Below are positions 8,516-17,774 of a stretch of 64,000 nt of DNA, piece by piece. Source of the stretch: a bacterium. Lineage in GTDB: Bacteria; Krumholzibacteriota; Krumholzibacteriia; LZORAL124-64-63. The notes beneath the pieces were generated by a model. The model saw nothing but the letters and a program-made list of their open reading frames with translations. It was not told the DNA's origin and did no database searches. The position numbers and the translations under genes were made by a program. Location: the NCBI GenBank assembly GCA_024231905.1, contig JAAEQC010000041.1:62001-126000 (forward strand). The letters run 5' to 3'. The first letter of the stretch is position 1. Each line of letters begins with the position of its first letter.

Positions 8516-9631
8516 TCAGCCCCCACGGCTGACCGGCCGCGGGAAGCGCAGCCGATACACGGTGGACCAGTCCCGGTGCAGGCAGAGGTAGATCTCCCGC
8601 GCCTCGGGCGCGAAAACCGCGGACCACTGGGTGCTGATGGTCCGCTTCTCCCCCTCGATATCGTAGGTCCGGTTCTCCTGGGCAGCTGCGGCCAGGGCGT
8701 TCATGGCCACCCGCCAGCGGGGTGGGCCGTCCCACACGGCGATGCGTTTGGCCAAGGTCCGGTACCGGGGGCAGGCGCCGCGCCGGTCCCGCTCGGCCAC
8801 GTCCAGCAGGTTCGAGTTGGTGACGACCTGCGTGGACCCCTCCTCGCGCACCACCTGCATCTCCCCTCCGTGCCACTCGAGCACCGCCGAACTCTCGGGA
8901 TCGGTGACGAAGATGTGGTGGGTGATGGTCTCGAGTCCGTTGTCGAAGACATCGTAGCGGCCGGCGATGGCCACGGCTTCGTCCAGGTCGTCGGCTTGGT
9001 CGAGGATCTCGCGGACCAGGTGCAGGAAGTGCTTCGGTTCGCGGTCGTCGTGCTGGGTGACGGCTCGCTTGTCGAGGCTGGCCAGGGTGACGGTGACCCC
9101 GCGGGCGTTCATGCCCCCGATGCTCACCACCGGCGCGGTCAGCAGGCGCCTTTTGTGCCTGGCATCGTCGGGGTCGAACGGGCTCTCCGGGTCGAAGCCC
9201 AGTTCCATGAGCGGCACGAAGGTGATGGACGGGTGCCCGCCCGCCGGATAGAACCAGCCGGCCAGCAATTCGGTATCGACGTTGTCGAAGTTGCGGCCCA
9301 CCACCGAGGAGTCCTCCTCCGCGTAGCGGAACATGGAACAGTGCGTGCGCGTGCCGCCGGTGTTGGCCGGGTCGGCGTAGTACTGGAGGATCTGGCCGTG
9401 GTAGAGCTGCAGCAGCGACGAGAAGTCACCGGCGAAGGTCATGACGTGCAGGGGGCCGTGGTTGCGGTAGGTCTCCAGGAGGGCGTCGTAATCCACCGGA
9501 TCGCCGGGGGCGCCGAGGACGGCGTCGACCATGGGGGCGATGTCGATGATCTCGAGGTAGCGCTCCTCCTGGGTGCAGGACGCGACCGCCAGCAGGAGAG
9601 GGATGAGCAGCAGGTGTCGGGCGCGCGGCAT
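8516..9631 (-). CDS. lipoprotein of the C45/choloylglycine-hydrolase-like (Ntn) family
   Basis: 371 residues. ATG at 9631 gives a lipoprotein signal with Cys at about residue 19 (LLLAVASC); a longer reading to 9748 would run into the neighbouring gene and is rejected. The segment THCSMFRY...SVVGRNFDNVD resembles the N-terminal nucleophile Cys and the RN/D pattern of acyl-CoA:6-aminopenicillanate acyltransferase (C45) and choloylglycine hydrolase families. ISIGGMNARGVTV-like and VVTNSN-like segments follow. Likely a linear-amide hydrolase in the periplasm or outer membrane. The Cys is internal, so self-cleavage before it would be needed for a true Ntn enzyme. Confidence 0.65.
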   Translation of the reverse strand: MPRARHLLLIPLLLAVASCTQEERYLEIIDIAPMVDAVLGAPGDPVDYDALLETYRNHGPLHVMTFAGDFSSLLQLYHGQILQYYADPANTGGTRTHCSMFRYAEEDSSVVGRNFDNVDTELLAGWFYPAGGHPSITFVPLMELGFDPESPFDPDDARHKRRLLTAPVVSIGGMNARGVTVTLASLDKRAVTQHDDREPKHFLHLVREILDQADDLDEAVAIAGRYDVFDNGLETITHHIFVTDPESSAVLEWHGGEMQVVREEGSTQVVTNSNLLDVAERDRRGACPRYRTLAKRIAVWDGPPRWRVAMNALAAAAQENRTYDIEGEKRTISTQWSAVFAPEAREIYLCLHRDWSTVYRLRFPRPVSRGG

Positions 9632-9699
9632 GAGGGGCCTCCTTGTACGGAGGGTATCACGCGCGATGGCGGGAGATGTTGCCCGGATTCGGCGGTGGA

Positions 9700-11400
9700 C
9701 TATCGGCAGGGACCGTTGTCGCCGATGGTGGCGAGAGCCGGATCCCATTGTTCAATGAGGTCCCAGACTACGCACTGGTCCAAGCCGGGATTACCGACAA
9801 TCTCCACTTCGGCACTCGACACGTCCAACGAAGCGTTCAAGGCGGTGATGTCGGTAAGAGATTCGTTCTCCTTGATCTGCACCCGGCTTTCGATCCGCGT
9901 CATTGATTCGAGTCCTTCCAGATCGGTGAGAGCAGCGCATCCCCAGATCTCGATCCCACCCAAAGTGGTCGTACTCGCGAATCCCTCAAGGCTGGTCAAG
10001 GCCCGAAGACCCCTGAAACGTATCCAGGCGGACGCTGGGAGCGCTCCCAGCCCGGTCGTCGAATCCAATCCGCCGAGAGACTCCAAGCGCAGCGAATGCA
10101 GCAGGGGCACGGTCGACAATCCGGTCAGGTCCGTCAGAGCCTCGCAACCGGAGATCCAGCATCCCTCCAGAAGCGGCGTCTCCGGTAGTCCGGTCAAGTC
10201 CTCCAGAAGGTCCGCCCCGTGAATCGAAAGGTATTGGAGGTTCGGCAACGGAGGTAATCCGACCAGGCCGGTGATGGCGACATCTCTTATGGCCAGGGAG
10301 TTCAGCGCCGACAGATCACTGATCCCCGATAGATTCGCGAGCGCGGAATTTTCGTTCACGAGCAAACTGGTGATCTTCGGCAGAGCGCCCAGGCCGTGAA
10401 GACTCGTCAGTCCGCTGTTATTCCGAAGATTCAGGTGTTCGAGACTCGAGAGATCGGGGAGGCCGGTGAGATTCACAAGTGTGGGATTTTCTTCGATCGT
10501 GAGATGAGTGAGAACAGGAAGAGCCCCGCAATCACCGAGACGAACCAGATCGGGGTTACCTTGAACCCGCAAGCTCTCGAGGCCATCGAACCCGGAGGGC
10601 AGATCGAGGCTCACCAGATCCGGATTCTCGTCGATGTGCAGCCCGTCCAGCCCACCGAGCGGCGGCAAAGTGGACAAGCTCAACAGTCCCGAACACCACC
10701 TGATCTGGAGGAGGTCCAGCTCCGGAAACCGACCCGATCCACCGATTCCCGCCAGGTCGCTCACGCCGACGATGTCCAGACGGGTCGCGATCGGAGCCGC
10801 GCCCACGCCGGTCAGGGATGATCCCGCTTCCCCTCCCAGGACCAATCCCCTCGCCAGGGGAAAATCCGGGCATCCTGCGAAGTCCCCGCGATCGAGCCCG
10901 CCCGCAAGCGTGACGTTCGTGGCTGACAACTCCGGACCCAGCCCCTCGAATGATGCCAATGAATCATTGGCATAGACACGCAACTCGGAGCTCACGTCAG
11001 CTTGTTCGAGGCCGTGGAGACTCTGAAGCTTCGTGTTTCCAGTGACGTATATGGAACGGGCTGTCCGCAGACTGTCGAATCCCGCCAGGGAGACCAGCTG
11101 CGTATTGCTCATGATCTTGAGTGTAAAACCGACCAACCGGAGATCCCGCAAAGGCGACAGATCGACGACATCATCGCTGGGGCCGATCGTCACGGAACCA
11201 ACGACGACATCGACACCGTCAAATGCTTCGAGGTCCGCTTGGCTCGTGACGTGGATATCGTCGATGATGTGGTCGGGTTCGGATTCGACCGCCGGAGCCA
11301 CTGGATCGCAGTCCTCATCACAAGCAACCAGGAAAAAGCAGCTGGAGACCATGACGACGAAAGCGAATAGACGGATCGGATTATGCAGACCGTGGGTCAT
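9700..11400 (-). CDS. leucine-rich-repeat lipoprotein
   Basis: 566 residues with lipobox LVAC (Cys27). The mature protein is a tandem array of irregular repeats of about 22-24 residues, with consensus L-x-x-L-x-I-x-x-N-x-x-L-x-x-L-x-G-L. Examples are LHIDENPDLVSLDLP, LTIEENPTLVNLTGLPDLSS and LNLRNNSGLTSLHGLGALP. This is the receptor-L/LRR-like solenoid seen in surface adhesins or sensors. Base composition looks clearly less G+C-rich than the neighbours, so transfer is possible. Its stop (9700) lies about 70 bp from the start of the preceding hydrolase gene. Confidence 0.75.
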   Translation of the reverse strand: MTHGLHNPIRLFAFVVMVSSCFFLVACDEDCDPVAPAVESEPDHIIDDIHVTSQADLEAFDGVDVVVGSVTIGPSDDVVDLSPLRDLRLVGFTLKIMSNTQLVSLAGFDSLRTARSIYVTGNTKLQSLHGLEQADVSSELRVYANDSLASFEGLGPELSATNVTLAGGLDRGDFAGCPDFPLARGLVLGGEAGSSLTGVGAAPIATRLDIVGVSDLAGIGGSGRFPELDLLQIRWCSGLLSLSTLPPLGGLDGLHIDENPDLVSLDLPSGFDGLESLRVQGNPDLVRLGDCGALPVLTHLTIEENPTLVNLTGLPDLSSLEHLNLRNNSGLTSLHGLGALPKITSLLVNENSALANLSGISDLSALNSLAIRDVAITGLVGLPPLPNLQYLSIHGADLLEDLTGLPETPLLEGCWISGCEALTDLTGLSTVPLLHSLRLESLGGLDSTTGLGALPASAWIRFRGLRALTSLEGFASTTTLGGIEIWGCAALTDLEGLESMTRIESRVQIKENESLTDITALNASLDVSSAEVEIVGNPGLDQCVVWDLIEQWDPALATIGDNGPCR

Positions 11401-11504
11401 GATATACTCCTGAAATCAGTATCGAGCCGGAGACATGGAGAGATCTTCGTGGGCACATTCGATACGGTCAATAGCTATCGGCCAGACAGTCGTTGCCTGG
11501 GCAA

Positions 11505-12167
11505 TCAGACCCCAGCCAAAAACGCCACCCCCACCACGAACACCCACCCCTCCGTCCGTCTCTCACCATCGAACCCCATCCAGTACCGGCGCCCCACTCC
11601 TACATGCAGACGGTTGGTGGGCGGCGGATCTTCGCCTTCGTATCCCGCACTCAGTCCCACCAGCTCAAACCCCAACTGAGGCGTGAAGAGCAGCCCCCGG
11701 TCCTGGCGCGGAAAGTTGGCCAGGGGCAGGTCCGTGCGCGTGATGGCGGTCAGCCGCAGGGAGCGGTTCAGGCGCAGCTTCCAGGTGTTGTTGTGGGCCA
11801 TGAGCAGGCGTGTCCACCATCCGGGCTCGGGCTTGGCGCCGAAAACAGGTCGGCCGTCGAGCCCGCTGGCCGCGGCCAGGGTCAGGGCGCAGGCCATGCC
11901 GCGGAAGTTGAAGGCTTCCGTGACGGACCCGTCGGGGCGCTCGTGGCGGACGAATGAGACCAGGGAGAGGAAGGGATACTCGTGGACGAAGGCGCTGTGG
12001 CCCAGGCGTTTGGCCATGACGAACTCCAGGCCGTCCTGGGTCGTCCAGGCTTCCCCGAAGCTGCCCCGCCACCAGTAGATGGCATGCTCGTAATCGAAGT
12101 CCTCGGCCCATGCTGCCGACCCCGAAGCAAGGAGTATCACCAGGACCAGGCACCATGCAGCTCTCAA
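11505..12167 (-). CDS. secreted hypothetical protein
   Basis: 220 residues. Signal peptide MRAAWCLVLVILLASGSAAWAED from a TTG start at 12167. That TTG has a good ribosome site (GAGGG about 5 bp upstream) and follows the stop of the YciI-like gene as TGACTTG, indicating translational coupling. The mature part is rich in aromatic residues and alternating strands (LGFELVGLSAGYEGEDPPPT, LHVGVGRRYWMGFDGE), so a small outer-membrane or periplasmic beta-protein is plausible. No family recognised. Confidence 0.6.
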   Translation of the reverse strand: MRAAWCLVLVILLASGSAAWAEDFDYEHAIYWWRGSFGEAWTTQDGLEFVMAKRLGHSAFVHEYPFLSLVSFVRHERPDGSVTEAFNFRGMACALTLAAASGLDGRPVFGAKPEPGWWTRLLMAHNNTWKLRLNRSLRLTAITRTDLPLANFPRQDRGLLFTPQLGFELVGLSAGYEGEDPPPTNRLHVGVGRRYWMGFDGERRTEGWVFVVGVAFLAGV

Positions 12168-12168
12168 G

Positions 12169-12483
12169 TCATCCCTCTTTCACGTCTCCCCCAATGGCCA
12201 CCCGGAACGGCTGCACTTCCCCCGTCATCACCCCACTGACCACCGCCGGATCCGCAGCCATGAGCGCCCGCGCCGCCACGTCGTCCTCCGCCTCGAAGAT
12301 CACGATCCCGTACGTCTCCGGCCCGGTGGTCACGGTGCGCCCCGCCAGCAGGACGACGCCGTCTTCAGCCTGGGCGGTCAGAAACGAGAAGTGGGCGGTA
12401 AGCGTGCGATCCTCTTCGGGCGTGGGACCGACGGTGAGCATATCGGGGCGGGTGACTTCCAGGCGGTAGATGTAGCGGGGCAT
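12169..12483 (-). CDS. YciI-like domain protein
   Basis: About 104 residues. It has the pattern of the YciI/dimeric alpha-beta barrel family: RPDMLTVGPTPEE near the start, HFSFLTAQAEDGVVLLAGRT in the middle, then FEAEDDVAARALMAADPAV. Relatives use a His/Asp pair for small ligand chemistry but few have known reactions. ATG at 12483 gives MPRYIYRLEV; an in-frame GTG at 12492 overlaps the ABC transporter stop. Third gene of a leftward methyltransferase-ABC exporter-YciI operon. Confidence 0.7.
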   Translation of the reverse strand: MPRYIYRLEVTRPDMLTVGPTPEEDRTLTAHFSFLTAQAEDGVVLLAGRTVTTGPETYGIVIFEAEDDVAARALMAADPAVVSGVMTGEVQPFRVAIGGDVKEG

Positions 12484-12488
12484 GGCGT

Positions 12489-14486
12489 TCACCTCTGGAA
12501 CTGCATTGTATAGAGCTCCTTGTACCGCCCCCCGCGGGCCAGCAACTCGTCGTGGGTCCCCACCTGCACCACCTCGCCCTTCTCGAGCAGGTAGATGCGG
12601 TCCACGTTCTTGATGGTGGACAGGCGGTGGGCGATGACGATGGTCGTGCGGTGCCGGACCAGACGGTCGATGGCCTCCTGGACGAGCTTCTCAGCTTCGG
12701 TGTCCAGGGCGCTGGTGGCCTCGTCCAGCAGGAGGATGGGCGGGTTGCGCAGGATGGCCCGGGCGATGGAGATGCGCTGGCGCTGGCCGCCGGAGAGCTT
12801 CAGGCCCCGGTCGCCGATGATGGTCTCGTAGCCGGCGGGCATCCTCATGATGAACTCGTCGGCGTTGGCCGCGCGGGCGGCCTCGCGCACTTCCTCCAGG
12901 GAGACGTCGTCCAGGCCGTAGGCGATGTTGGCCAGGACCGTGTCGTGGAAGAGGATGACTTCCTGGGTGACGATGCCCATGGCCCGCCTGAGGGCGGCGC
13001 GGTTGTACTCGCGCAGGTCGTGGCCGTCCACCTTCACCACACCGCTGTCCGGGTGGTAGAAGGCGGGGATCATGTCCATGAGGGTGCTCTTGCCGCCGCC
13101 GCTGCTGCCCACCAGGGCCACCACCTCGCCCGGCTGCACCTGGATGTCCACACCGCGCAGAACCGGTTCGCCCGCCACGTAGGCGAAGTCCACGCTGTCG
13201 AACTCCACCCGGCCCTCGAACTTCTCCGGCTTGAGGCCCGCCTCGGGATCGGCCGTCTCGGTCTCCGTGTCGAGGATCTGGAAGATGCGGTCGGCAGCGG
13301 CGCGTCCCGCCTGGATCTCGGCGTTGACCTGGCCCAGATTCTTCAAGGGGCGCACGGTAGAAAAGATGGCCACCAGGAAGACGATGAACAGGTCCGGCGC
13401 CATGACCCCGCCGGTGAAGACGCGGCTGCCGCCGTACCACAACAGGAACAGGGCCACGATGCTCGAAAGCTGCTCGGTCAGCGGCGAGCTCAGCTTCATG
13501 CGCCGGTTGAAGCGGAAGATCTGGCGGAAGAGCTCCCCGCTGCGGGCCAGGAAGCGGCGGTTCTCGTAGTCCTCCATGGCGAAGGCCTTGACCACGCGGA
13601 TGCCGTACACAGTCTCCTGCAGTGTGCTCGTCAGGCGCGCCATCTCCTCCTGCTGGCGGCGGCTGATCTTCTTGACGCTCTTGCCGATGCGCACGATGAC
13701 GCTCAGGCTCACGGGCATCAGCACCAGCGCCATGAGGGTCAGCTTCCAGCTCAGGACGAAGGCCACCGTCAGGTACATGATGATGAAGACCGGGTCGCGC
13801 AGCAGGGTCGAGAAGCTCACGCCGATGCACTTCTGGGCCATGAGCACGTCGTTGGTGGCCCGGCTCATCAACTCGCCGGCCTTGTGCTGGTGATAGAACC
13901 CCAGCGGCAGGCGCGTGAACTTCCGGTAGAGGGCGTTGCGCATATCGCGCACAACGCTCTCGCCCACGTACACCATGAGCAGGTCCTGGATGTAGTTGGT
14001 GATGTTCTTGATGAGCAGGGCCAGGAAGACCGTGATGCAGATGCGCAGCAGGGCCTCCTGCTTGGTCCCCGAAAGCAGGGTGTCCTCCACCCATCCCTGG
14101 AAACGGGACTTGAGGGACGTCACGAAGCCGACCTTCTCCAGGACGTCCCGCGCCTCGGCGTTGTCGACACCGGTGGCCGCCTCTCCGTCGGCGGGCACCA
14201 CCAGGGAGGGTGCCGCGTCGGACTCGGCCTGGACGATTTCCCGGGCCAGTTGCGAGTCCGTATCCAGGAAGAGCGCCTTGAGAAAGGGCGAGATCATGGT
14301 GAAGCTGAAGACGCTCGACAGGGAGAACAGCAGCATGAAGACCAGTGCCACGCCCACGTGGGACAGGTACGGCTTCACCATCTTCAGCATACGCCAGTAG
14401 GAATCCAATGCGCGGGGCCTTTCCAGGGGGGTGGCCGGGGACGTGGCCGGCGGCTCAAATGTCACCGATCGGGGGGAAACCGTCAA
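12489..14486 (-). CDS. MsbA-like ABC exporter (fused permease and ATPase)
   Basis: 665 residues, a typical half-transporter slightly long because of an about 100-residue insert after the first helices. The N-terminal part holds six membrane helices (for example VALVFMLLFSLSSVFSFTMI). The C-terminal ATPase has Walker A GSSGGGKST, signature LSGGQRQR, Walker B ILLLDEATSALD and the switch His in IVIAHRLST. It likely flips lipid A, another lipid or a drug; the neighbouring methyltransferase does not settle the cargo. Its start is TTG at 14486, overlapping the upstream stop (TTGA); a shorter GTG start is possible. Confidence 0.88.
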   Translation of the reverse strand: MTVSPRSVTFEPPATSPATPLERPRALDSYWRMLKMVKPYLSHVGVALVFMLLFSLSSVFSFTMISPFLKALFLDTDSQLAREIVQAESDAAPSLVVPADGEAATGVDNAEARDVLEKVGFVTSLKSRFQGWVEDTLLSGTKQEALLRICITVFLALLIKNITNYIQDLLMVYVGESVVRDMRNALYRKFTRLPLGFYHQHKAGELMSRATNDVLMAQKCIGVSFSTLLRDPVFIIMYLTVAFVLSWKLTLMALVLMPVSLSVIVRIGKSVKKISRRQQEEMARLTSTLQETVYGIRVVKAFAMEDYENRRFLARSGELFRQIFRFNRRMKLSSPLTEQLSSIVALFLLWYGGSRVFTGGVMAPDLFIVFLVAIFSTVRPLKNLGQVNAEIQAGRAAADRIFQILDTETETADPEAGLKPEKFEGRVEFDSVDFAYVAGEPVLRGVDIQVQPGEVVALVGSSGGGKSTLMDMIPAFYHPDSGVVKVDGHDLREYNRAALRRAMGIVTQEVILFHDTVLANIAYGLDDVSLEEVREAARAANADEFIMRMPAGYETIIGDRGLKLSGGQRQRISIARAILRNPPILLLDEATSALDTEAEKLVQEAIDRLVRHRTTIVIAHRLSTIKNVDRIYLLEKGEVVQVGTHDELLARGGRYKELYTMQFQR

Positions 14487-15259
14487 GCGGGTGGGCGGTT
14501 CCGGTCCTCGGTGGTGACTGGCGGGCTACCCTTGGCGCAAGTGACGACCAGGCCGCCGACCTTGTTGGTCACCAGCCGCTTCAACCACCTGGGCGCCAGG
14601 CGCGTGACCGGATGGGACGGCCCGAGCCGACTGTCGAGCCGCTCGTGCTCCAGGTGCCGGAAGTCCGTGCAGTAGCGGTCGAAGAGGCGTCGGACCTCGC
14701 CGTAGCCACGGTAGTGGGTCCACTGGTCCAGCCAGTTGCACATGTGGCGGCTCCAGGCGAGACGGCTCTTGCCCGCCTTGTTCTTGCCGAAGCCGACCGT
14801 CCGCCACAGCAGGGCGTACCCTACGCGGGAGCCGCTGCCCTTGGGGAAGCGGTGCAGGAAGGGGACCCCGCAGTGTCCCTCCAGCCAGGTGCCGCGGTCG
14901 GGGAAGAGGGCCAGCACCCGGCCGCCTGGCTTCAGTACCCGGTGGATCTCCCGCAACACCAGGTCCAGGTCCTTCACGTGCTCCAGGACCTGGTTGGTGA
15001 CCACCAGGTCGAAGTGCTCGTCGGGGAAGGGGATGCGGTCGTCCTCGATCTTGCGGATGGCCGTGTCCAGGAGCTCCGGGGGCACGTTCTGGAGGGCCTG
15101 GCTGCCGCCGTAGAACACGTCGCAGCCGTAGGCGTCCAGGCCGCGCGTGCGCATGAGCGACACGATGCGCCCACCGCCGCAGCCGTAGTCCAGGACGGCG
15201 TAGTCCGGACCGGTGGCGCCATCAGCGGCGAACGCTGCACAGTACTCGTAGTTGTTCAC
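14483..15259 (-). CDS. class I SAM-dependent methyltransferase
   Basis: 258 residues. SAM-binding motif I is VLDYGCGGGRI near residues 22-32, and FDLVVTNQVLEHVKDLDLVL gives motifs II-III, as in Methyltransf_11 enzymes. LKPGGRVLALFPDRGTW follows. GTG start at 15259 with AGAGGAGG about 11 bp upstream. It overlaps the downstream ABC exporter by 4 bp, suggesting the pair acts on the same glycan, lipid or metabolite. Acceptor not predictable. Confidence 0.82.
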   Translation of the reverse strand: MNNYEYCAAFAADGATGPDYAVLDYGCGGGRIVSLMRTRGLDAYGCDVFYGGSQALQNVPPELLDTAIRKIEDDRIPFPDEHFDLVVTNQVLEHVKDLDLVLREIHRVLKPGGRVLALFPDRGTWLEGHCGVPFLHRFPKGSGSRVGYALLWRTVGFGKNKAGKSRLAWSRHMCNWLDQWTHYRGYGEVRRLFDRYCTDFRHLEHERLDSRLGPSHPVTRLAPRWLKRLVTNKVGGLVVTCAKGSPPVTTEDRNRPPA

Positions 15260-15356
15260 GACCGACGCGACCTCCTCTCGCCCCGCATGGAACGACAGAT
15301 CGCGTCGGTTGTCGATGCTCGATCCGTTCGTGGGGCGAGTAACGGAGGTGCGGCGC

Positions 15357-15722
15357 TCAGGTGAGCCAGAGTCGTGCGTTGTCGTAGCCGGTGAAGACCT
15401 CGAGCTTCATGCTCAACGAGGTGGCCGAGGCTCGCCACAGCTTGATGATGCTCGACATGGTGCCGGCGCCGGTTACCACGCCCACCCGTTTGCCGACGCG
15501 GGCCGAGGCCAAGTAACGTTCCACGACCTCCGTGATGGCATCGAAGTCATCGAAGGCCGGGGGGTCGACTTCGTTGCCGAACACCCAGATGGCGTCGCGG
15601 TGGGGAAAGTCCTCGGTTTCCGCGAGTTCCTCGAGGATCGCCGTCACCGTCACCAGATCGATACGGCTTTTGAGGATCACCTCATTGTGCGTGGGCAGGA
15701 TCTTGATCTCGTAATCAGCCAT
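15357..15722 (-). CDS. small SpoIIAA/STAS-like domain protein
   Basis: About 121 residues from ATG at 15722 (MADYEIKILPTHNEVILKSR). The pattern of an N-terminal strand pair, LVTVTAILEELAETEDFP helix, DAIWVFGNEVD strand, then VGKRVGVVTGAGTMSSIIKLW resembles the SpoIIAA-like/STAS-like proteins encoded alone in many bacteria. No conserved phosphorylatable Ser was confirmed. Transcribed alone from an A+T-rich upstream region. Function unknown. Confidence 0.5.
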   Translation of the reverse strand: MADYEIKILPTHNEVILKSRIDLVTVTAILEELAETEDFPHRDAIWVFGNEVDPPAFDDFDAITEVVERYLASARVGKRVGVVTGAGTMSSIIKLWRASATSLSMKLEVFTGYDNARLWLT

Positions 15723-15773
15723 GGGACCCTCCACGGTGCGAGATGTGCTGTCTTCACGTCGGCAGAATTAGGT

Positions 15774-15804
15774 TACTCGAAACACTTTGGTTGATCTCGA
15801 GTAT
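15774..15804. promoter_or_regulatory. A+T-rich promoter region with dyad TACTCGA-N17-TCGAGTA
   Basis: The stretch 15735-15900 between the STAS-like gene and the HtrA gene end is A+T-rich. It holds 7-bp arms at 15774-15780 and 15798-15804, and an imperfect hairpin TCAAAAAGTCG/CGATTTTTGA at 15821-15843. Likely promoter/operator for the leftward STAS-like gene; no exact -35/-10 assigned. Confidence 0.35.
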
Positions 15805-15900
15805 TTTACAACGCATTTATCAAAAAGTCGAACGATTTTTGATTTCCTTAGTGCTTGATAAGTTAATCCTTACGTTATCATGCTATTGTGGGTTGAGCGA

Positions 15901-15932
15901 AGGGGCCGCCGAAATCCGTTTCGGTGGCCCCT
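15901..15932 (-). terminator. terminator hairpin after htrA
   Basis: Arms AGGGGCCGCCGAAA and TTTCGGTGGCCCCT with a TCCG loop (one G-T pair), 41 bp beyond the HtrA stop. Strong stem but no long T-run on the minus strand. Confidence 0.6.
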
Positions 15933-15972
15933 CCGTGCTGCGGGAGCCGGGGCCCCCGCGTCGAACGGTCGG

Positions 15973-17397
15973 TCAGCGCGGCACGGCGATGAACACCGAG
16001 CGCCTCTGCTGGGGCTTGTATACCCGCATGAAGACGGGGCGTCCCGTGTCCTGGGCAATGGCGTCCTGGAACTCGCCCAGGTCGGTCACCTGGCGCCGGT
16101 CCACTTCCTGGATGACGTCGCCTCGAGCGAGTCCGGCACCGCCGGCGTTGCTGGTGGCCTCCACGGACATGACCATCAGGCCCTCCATGTCTTCAGGCAA
16201 CTGGGCCTGGGCCCGCAGCCTGGCCGTGAGCGGACGCACGGTCACGCCCTCGAGGGAAGCGTCCTCGTCGTCTTCACCTTCGGCCGCCTGCGTCACCTGC
16301 TCAGCGTCCGGCAAGGCGTCGAGCCTCACGGTCACGGTCTTGGCCGCGCCGTCGCGCAGGATCTCCAGTTCGGCCTCGTGACCCACGCCCGAGAGGCTGA
16401 TGACGTTGCGCAGGGTGCTGGGGTTGGGGATCTCCTTGCCGTCCACGGTGAGGATGATGTCCCCGTCCCTGAGGCCGGCTCTCTCCGCCGGGGTGTCGTC
16501 GTTCACCTGGGCGACGATGACACCGCGGGGCCGGTCCATGCCGTAGTAATCGGCCAGACCCTGGTCCACCGGCTGGGGGAAGACGCCCAGGTAGGCCCGC
16601 GCCACCGCGCCGTCGGTCCGCAGGGACTCGACGATGCGCATGGCCATGTTGCTGGGAATGGCGAAGCCCACCCCGGCCGACGATCCCGAGCGGCTGAGGA
16701 TGGCCGAGTTCATGCCGATCAACTCGCCCCGCATATTCACCAGGGCGCCGCCGCTGTTGCCCGGGTTGATGGAGGCATCGGTCTGGATCAGGTCCTCGTA
16801 GTCGATGAGCCCGATGGAGCGGCCCAGGGCGCTGGCGATGCCCAGGGTGACGGTCTGGCCTACGCCGAAGGGGTTGCCGATGGCCATGACCTGGTCGCCC
16901 ACGCGCAGGGCCTCGCTGTCGCCGAGCCGGATGTAGGGCAGAGCCTCGTCCGTGTCGACCTTCAGCAGCGCCACGTCGGTGCGCGGATCGGTGCCCACGA
17001 TCTCGGCCTCGAACTCGCGCTCGCCCTGGAAGGTGACCTTGATCTGCTCGGCGTTCTCCACCACGTGGTTGTTGGTCAGGATGTAGCCGTCGGCGGAGAT
17101 CACCACGCCCGAGCCGAGGGAGCGGTCCACCCGCTCGTTACGGCGGTGGTTGTCGTCGTCGGGCATCTCGAAGAAGCGACGGAAGAAGGGGTCGTTCGTG
17201 AAGGGATGGTTGCCCATCTCGACAACCTTGGCCGCGGCCACGTTCACCACGGCCGGGCTGGCCACCTCGGCCACGTCGGCGTAGGAACGGAGCTGGTTGT
17301 CCACCATCTGGGCGGTGGCCGCCGGGGCCGCCAGGGCCAGCAACAGCAGGAACGCCAGGGCGGCCAAGGGCAGCCGCGGGGCGGTCGGTACACGCAT
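15973..17397 (-). CDS. HtrA/DegP-type periplasmic serine protease-chaperone
   Basis: 474 residues from ATG at 17397, preceded by GAGGAG. Signal peptide to about residue 29 (AAPAATAQ). The trypsin-like domain has a complete triad: His111 in LTNNHVV, Asp141 in TDVALLKV, Ser215 in NPGNSGGAL. Two PDZ domains follow: the first around RAYLGVFPQP...VNDDTPAERAGLRDGDII, the second around LMVMSVEATSNAGGAGLARGD. It degrades or refolds misfolded envelope proteins. The long N-terminal extension seen if the frame is read further upstream lacks protein-like character and crosses a terminator. Confidence 0.95.
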   Translation of the reverse strand: MRVPTAPRLPLAALAFLLLLALAAPAATAQMVDNQLRSYADVAEVASPAVVNVAAAKVVEMGNHPFTNDPFFRRFFEMPDDDNHRRNERVDRSLGSGVVISADGYILTNNHVVENAEQIKVTFQGEREFEAEIVGTDPRTDVALLKVDTDEALPYIRLGDSEALRVGDQVMAIGNPFGVGQTVTLGIASALGRSIGLIDYEDLIQTDASINPGNSGGALVNMRGELIGMNSAILSRSGSSAGVGFAIPSNMAMRIVESLRTDGAVARAYLGVFPQPVDQGLADYYGMDRPRGVIVAQVNDDTPAERAGLRDGDIILTVDGKEIPNPSTLRNVISLSGVGHEAELEILRDGAAKTVTVRLDALPDAEQVTQAAEGEDDEDASLEGVTVRPLTARLRAQAQLPEDMEGLMVMSVEATSNAGGAGLARGDVIQEVDRRQVTDLGEFQDAIAQDTGRPVFMRVYKPQQRRSVFIAVPR

Positions 17398-17490
17398 GAG
17401 GAGTCTCCTCTCGGTATTCGTCAACGGCGTCGGGGCCGGATTCTCGTTGCTCGGGCGGTTTCTACCGTGGCAGTGCCCACAAGTTTCATG

Positions 17491-17523
17491 AAAAAACCCG
17501 GTCCCGCCACCGGGACCGGGTTT
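17491..17523 (-). terminator. Rho-independent terminator after the ferredoxin gene
   Basis: Read on the minus strand: 13-bp stem AAACCCGGTCCCG/CGGGACCGGGTTT, GTGG loop, then a run of six T. A textbook terminator 20 bp downstream of the ferredoxin stop. Confidence 0.85.
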
Positions 17524-17543
17524 CCATGTCTGCGTCGCGCCGG

Positions 17544-17774
17544 TCAACCGTCGTCGCCGATGGCCTCCGTGGGGCATTCTTCCATGGCGTCGCGGCAGGC
17601 CTGTTCTTCGTCGTCGTCCGCCGGCTGCTTGTTGACGAAGGTGTAGCCCTCGTCCTCGTTGCGCTCGAAGTTCTCCGGCGCCGTCTGGCGGCACAGATCG
17701 CAGTCGATGCAGTTCGAGTCCACGTAGAACGCGCCTTCGACGCTGTCTTCGACCTTATCGGTATTGTCGGCCAT
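17544..17774 (-). CDS. single-cluster [4Fe-4S] ferredoxin
   Basis: 76 residues, acidic. It has Cys22-x-x-Cys25-x-x-Cys28 (CIDCDLC) and a distal Cys67-Pro (EECPTEAI), the ligand set of a monocluster bacterial ferredoxin. Cys60 is an extra cysteine, as in ferredoxins with a disulfide. Cytoplasmic electron carrier; its partner enzymes are not evident nearby. Strong ribosome site GGGAGGAAG. It has its own terminator, so it is probably monocistronic. Confidence 0.9.
   Translation of the reverse strand: MADNTDKVEDSVEGAFYVDSNCIDCDLCRQTAPENFERNEDEGYTFVNKQPADDDEEQACRDAMEECPTEAIGDDG

Noticed and set aside
12552-14675. 707-codon plus-strand frame over the ABC exporter
   Set aside because: Shadow frame; composition and lack of motifs argue against it.
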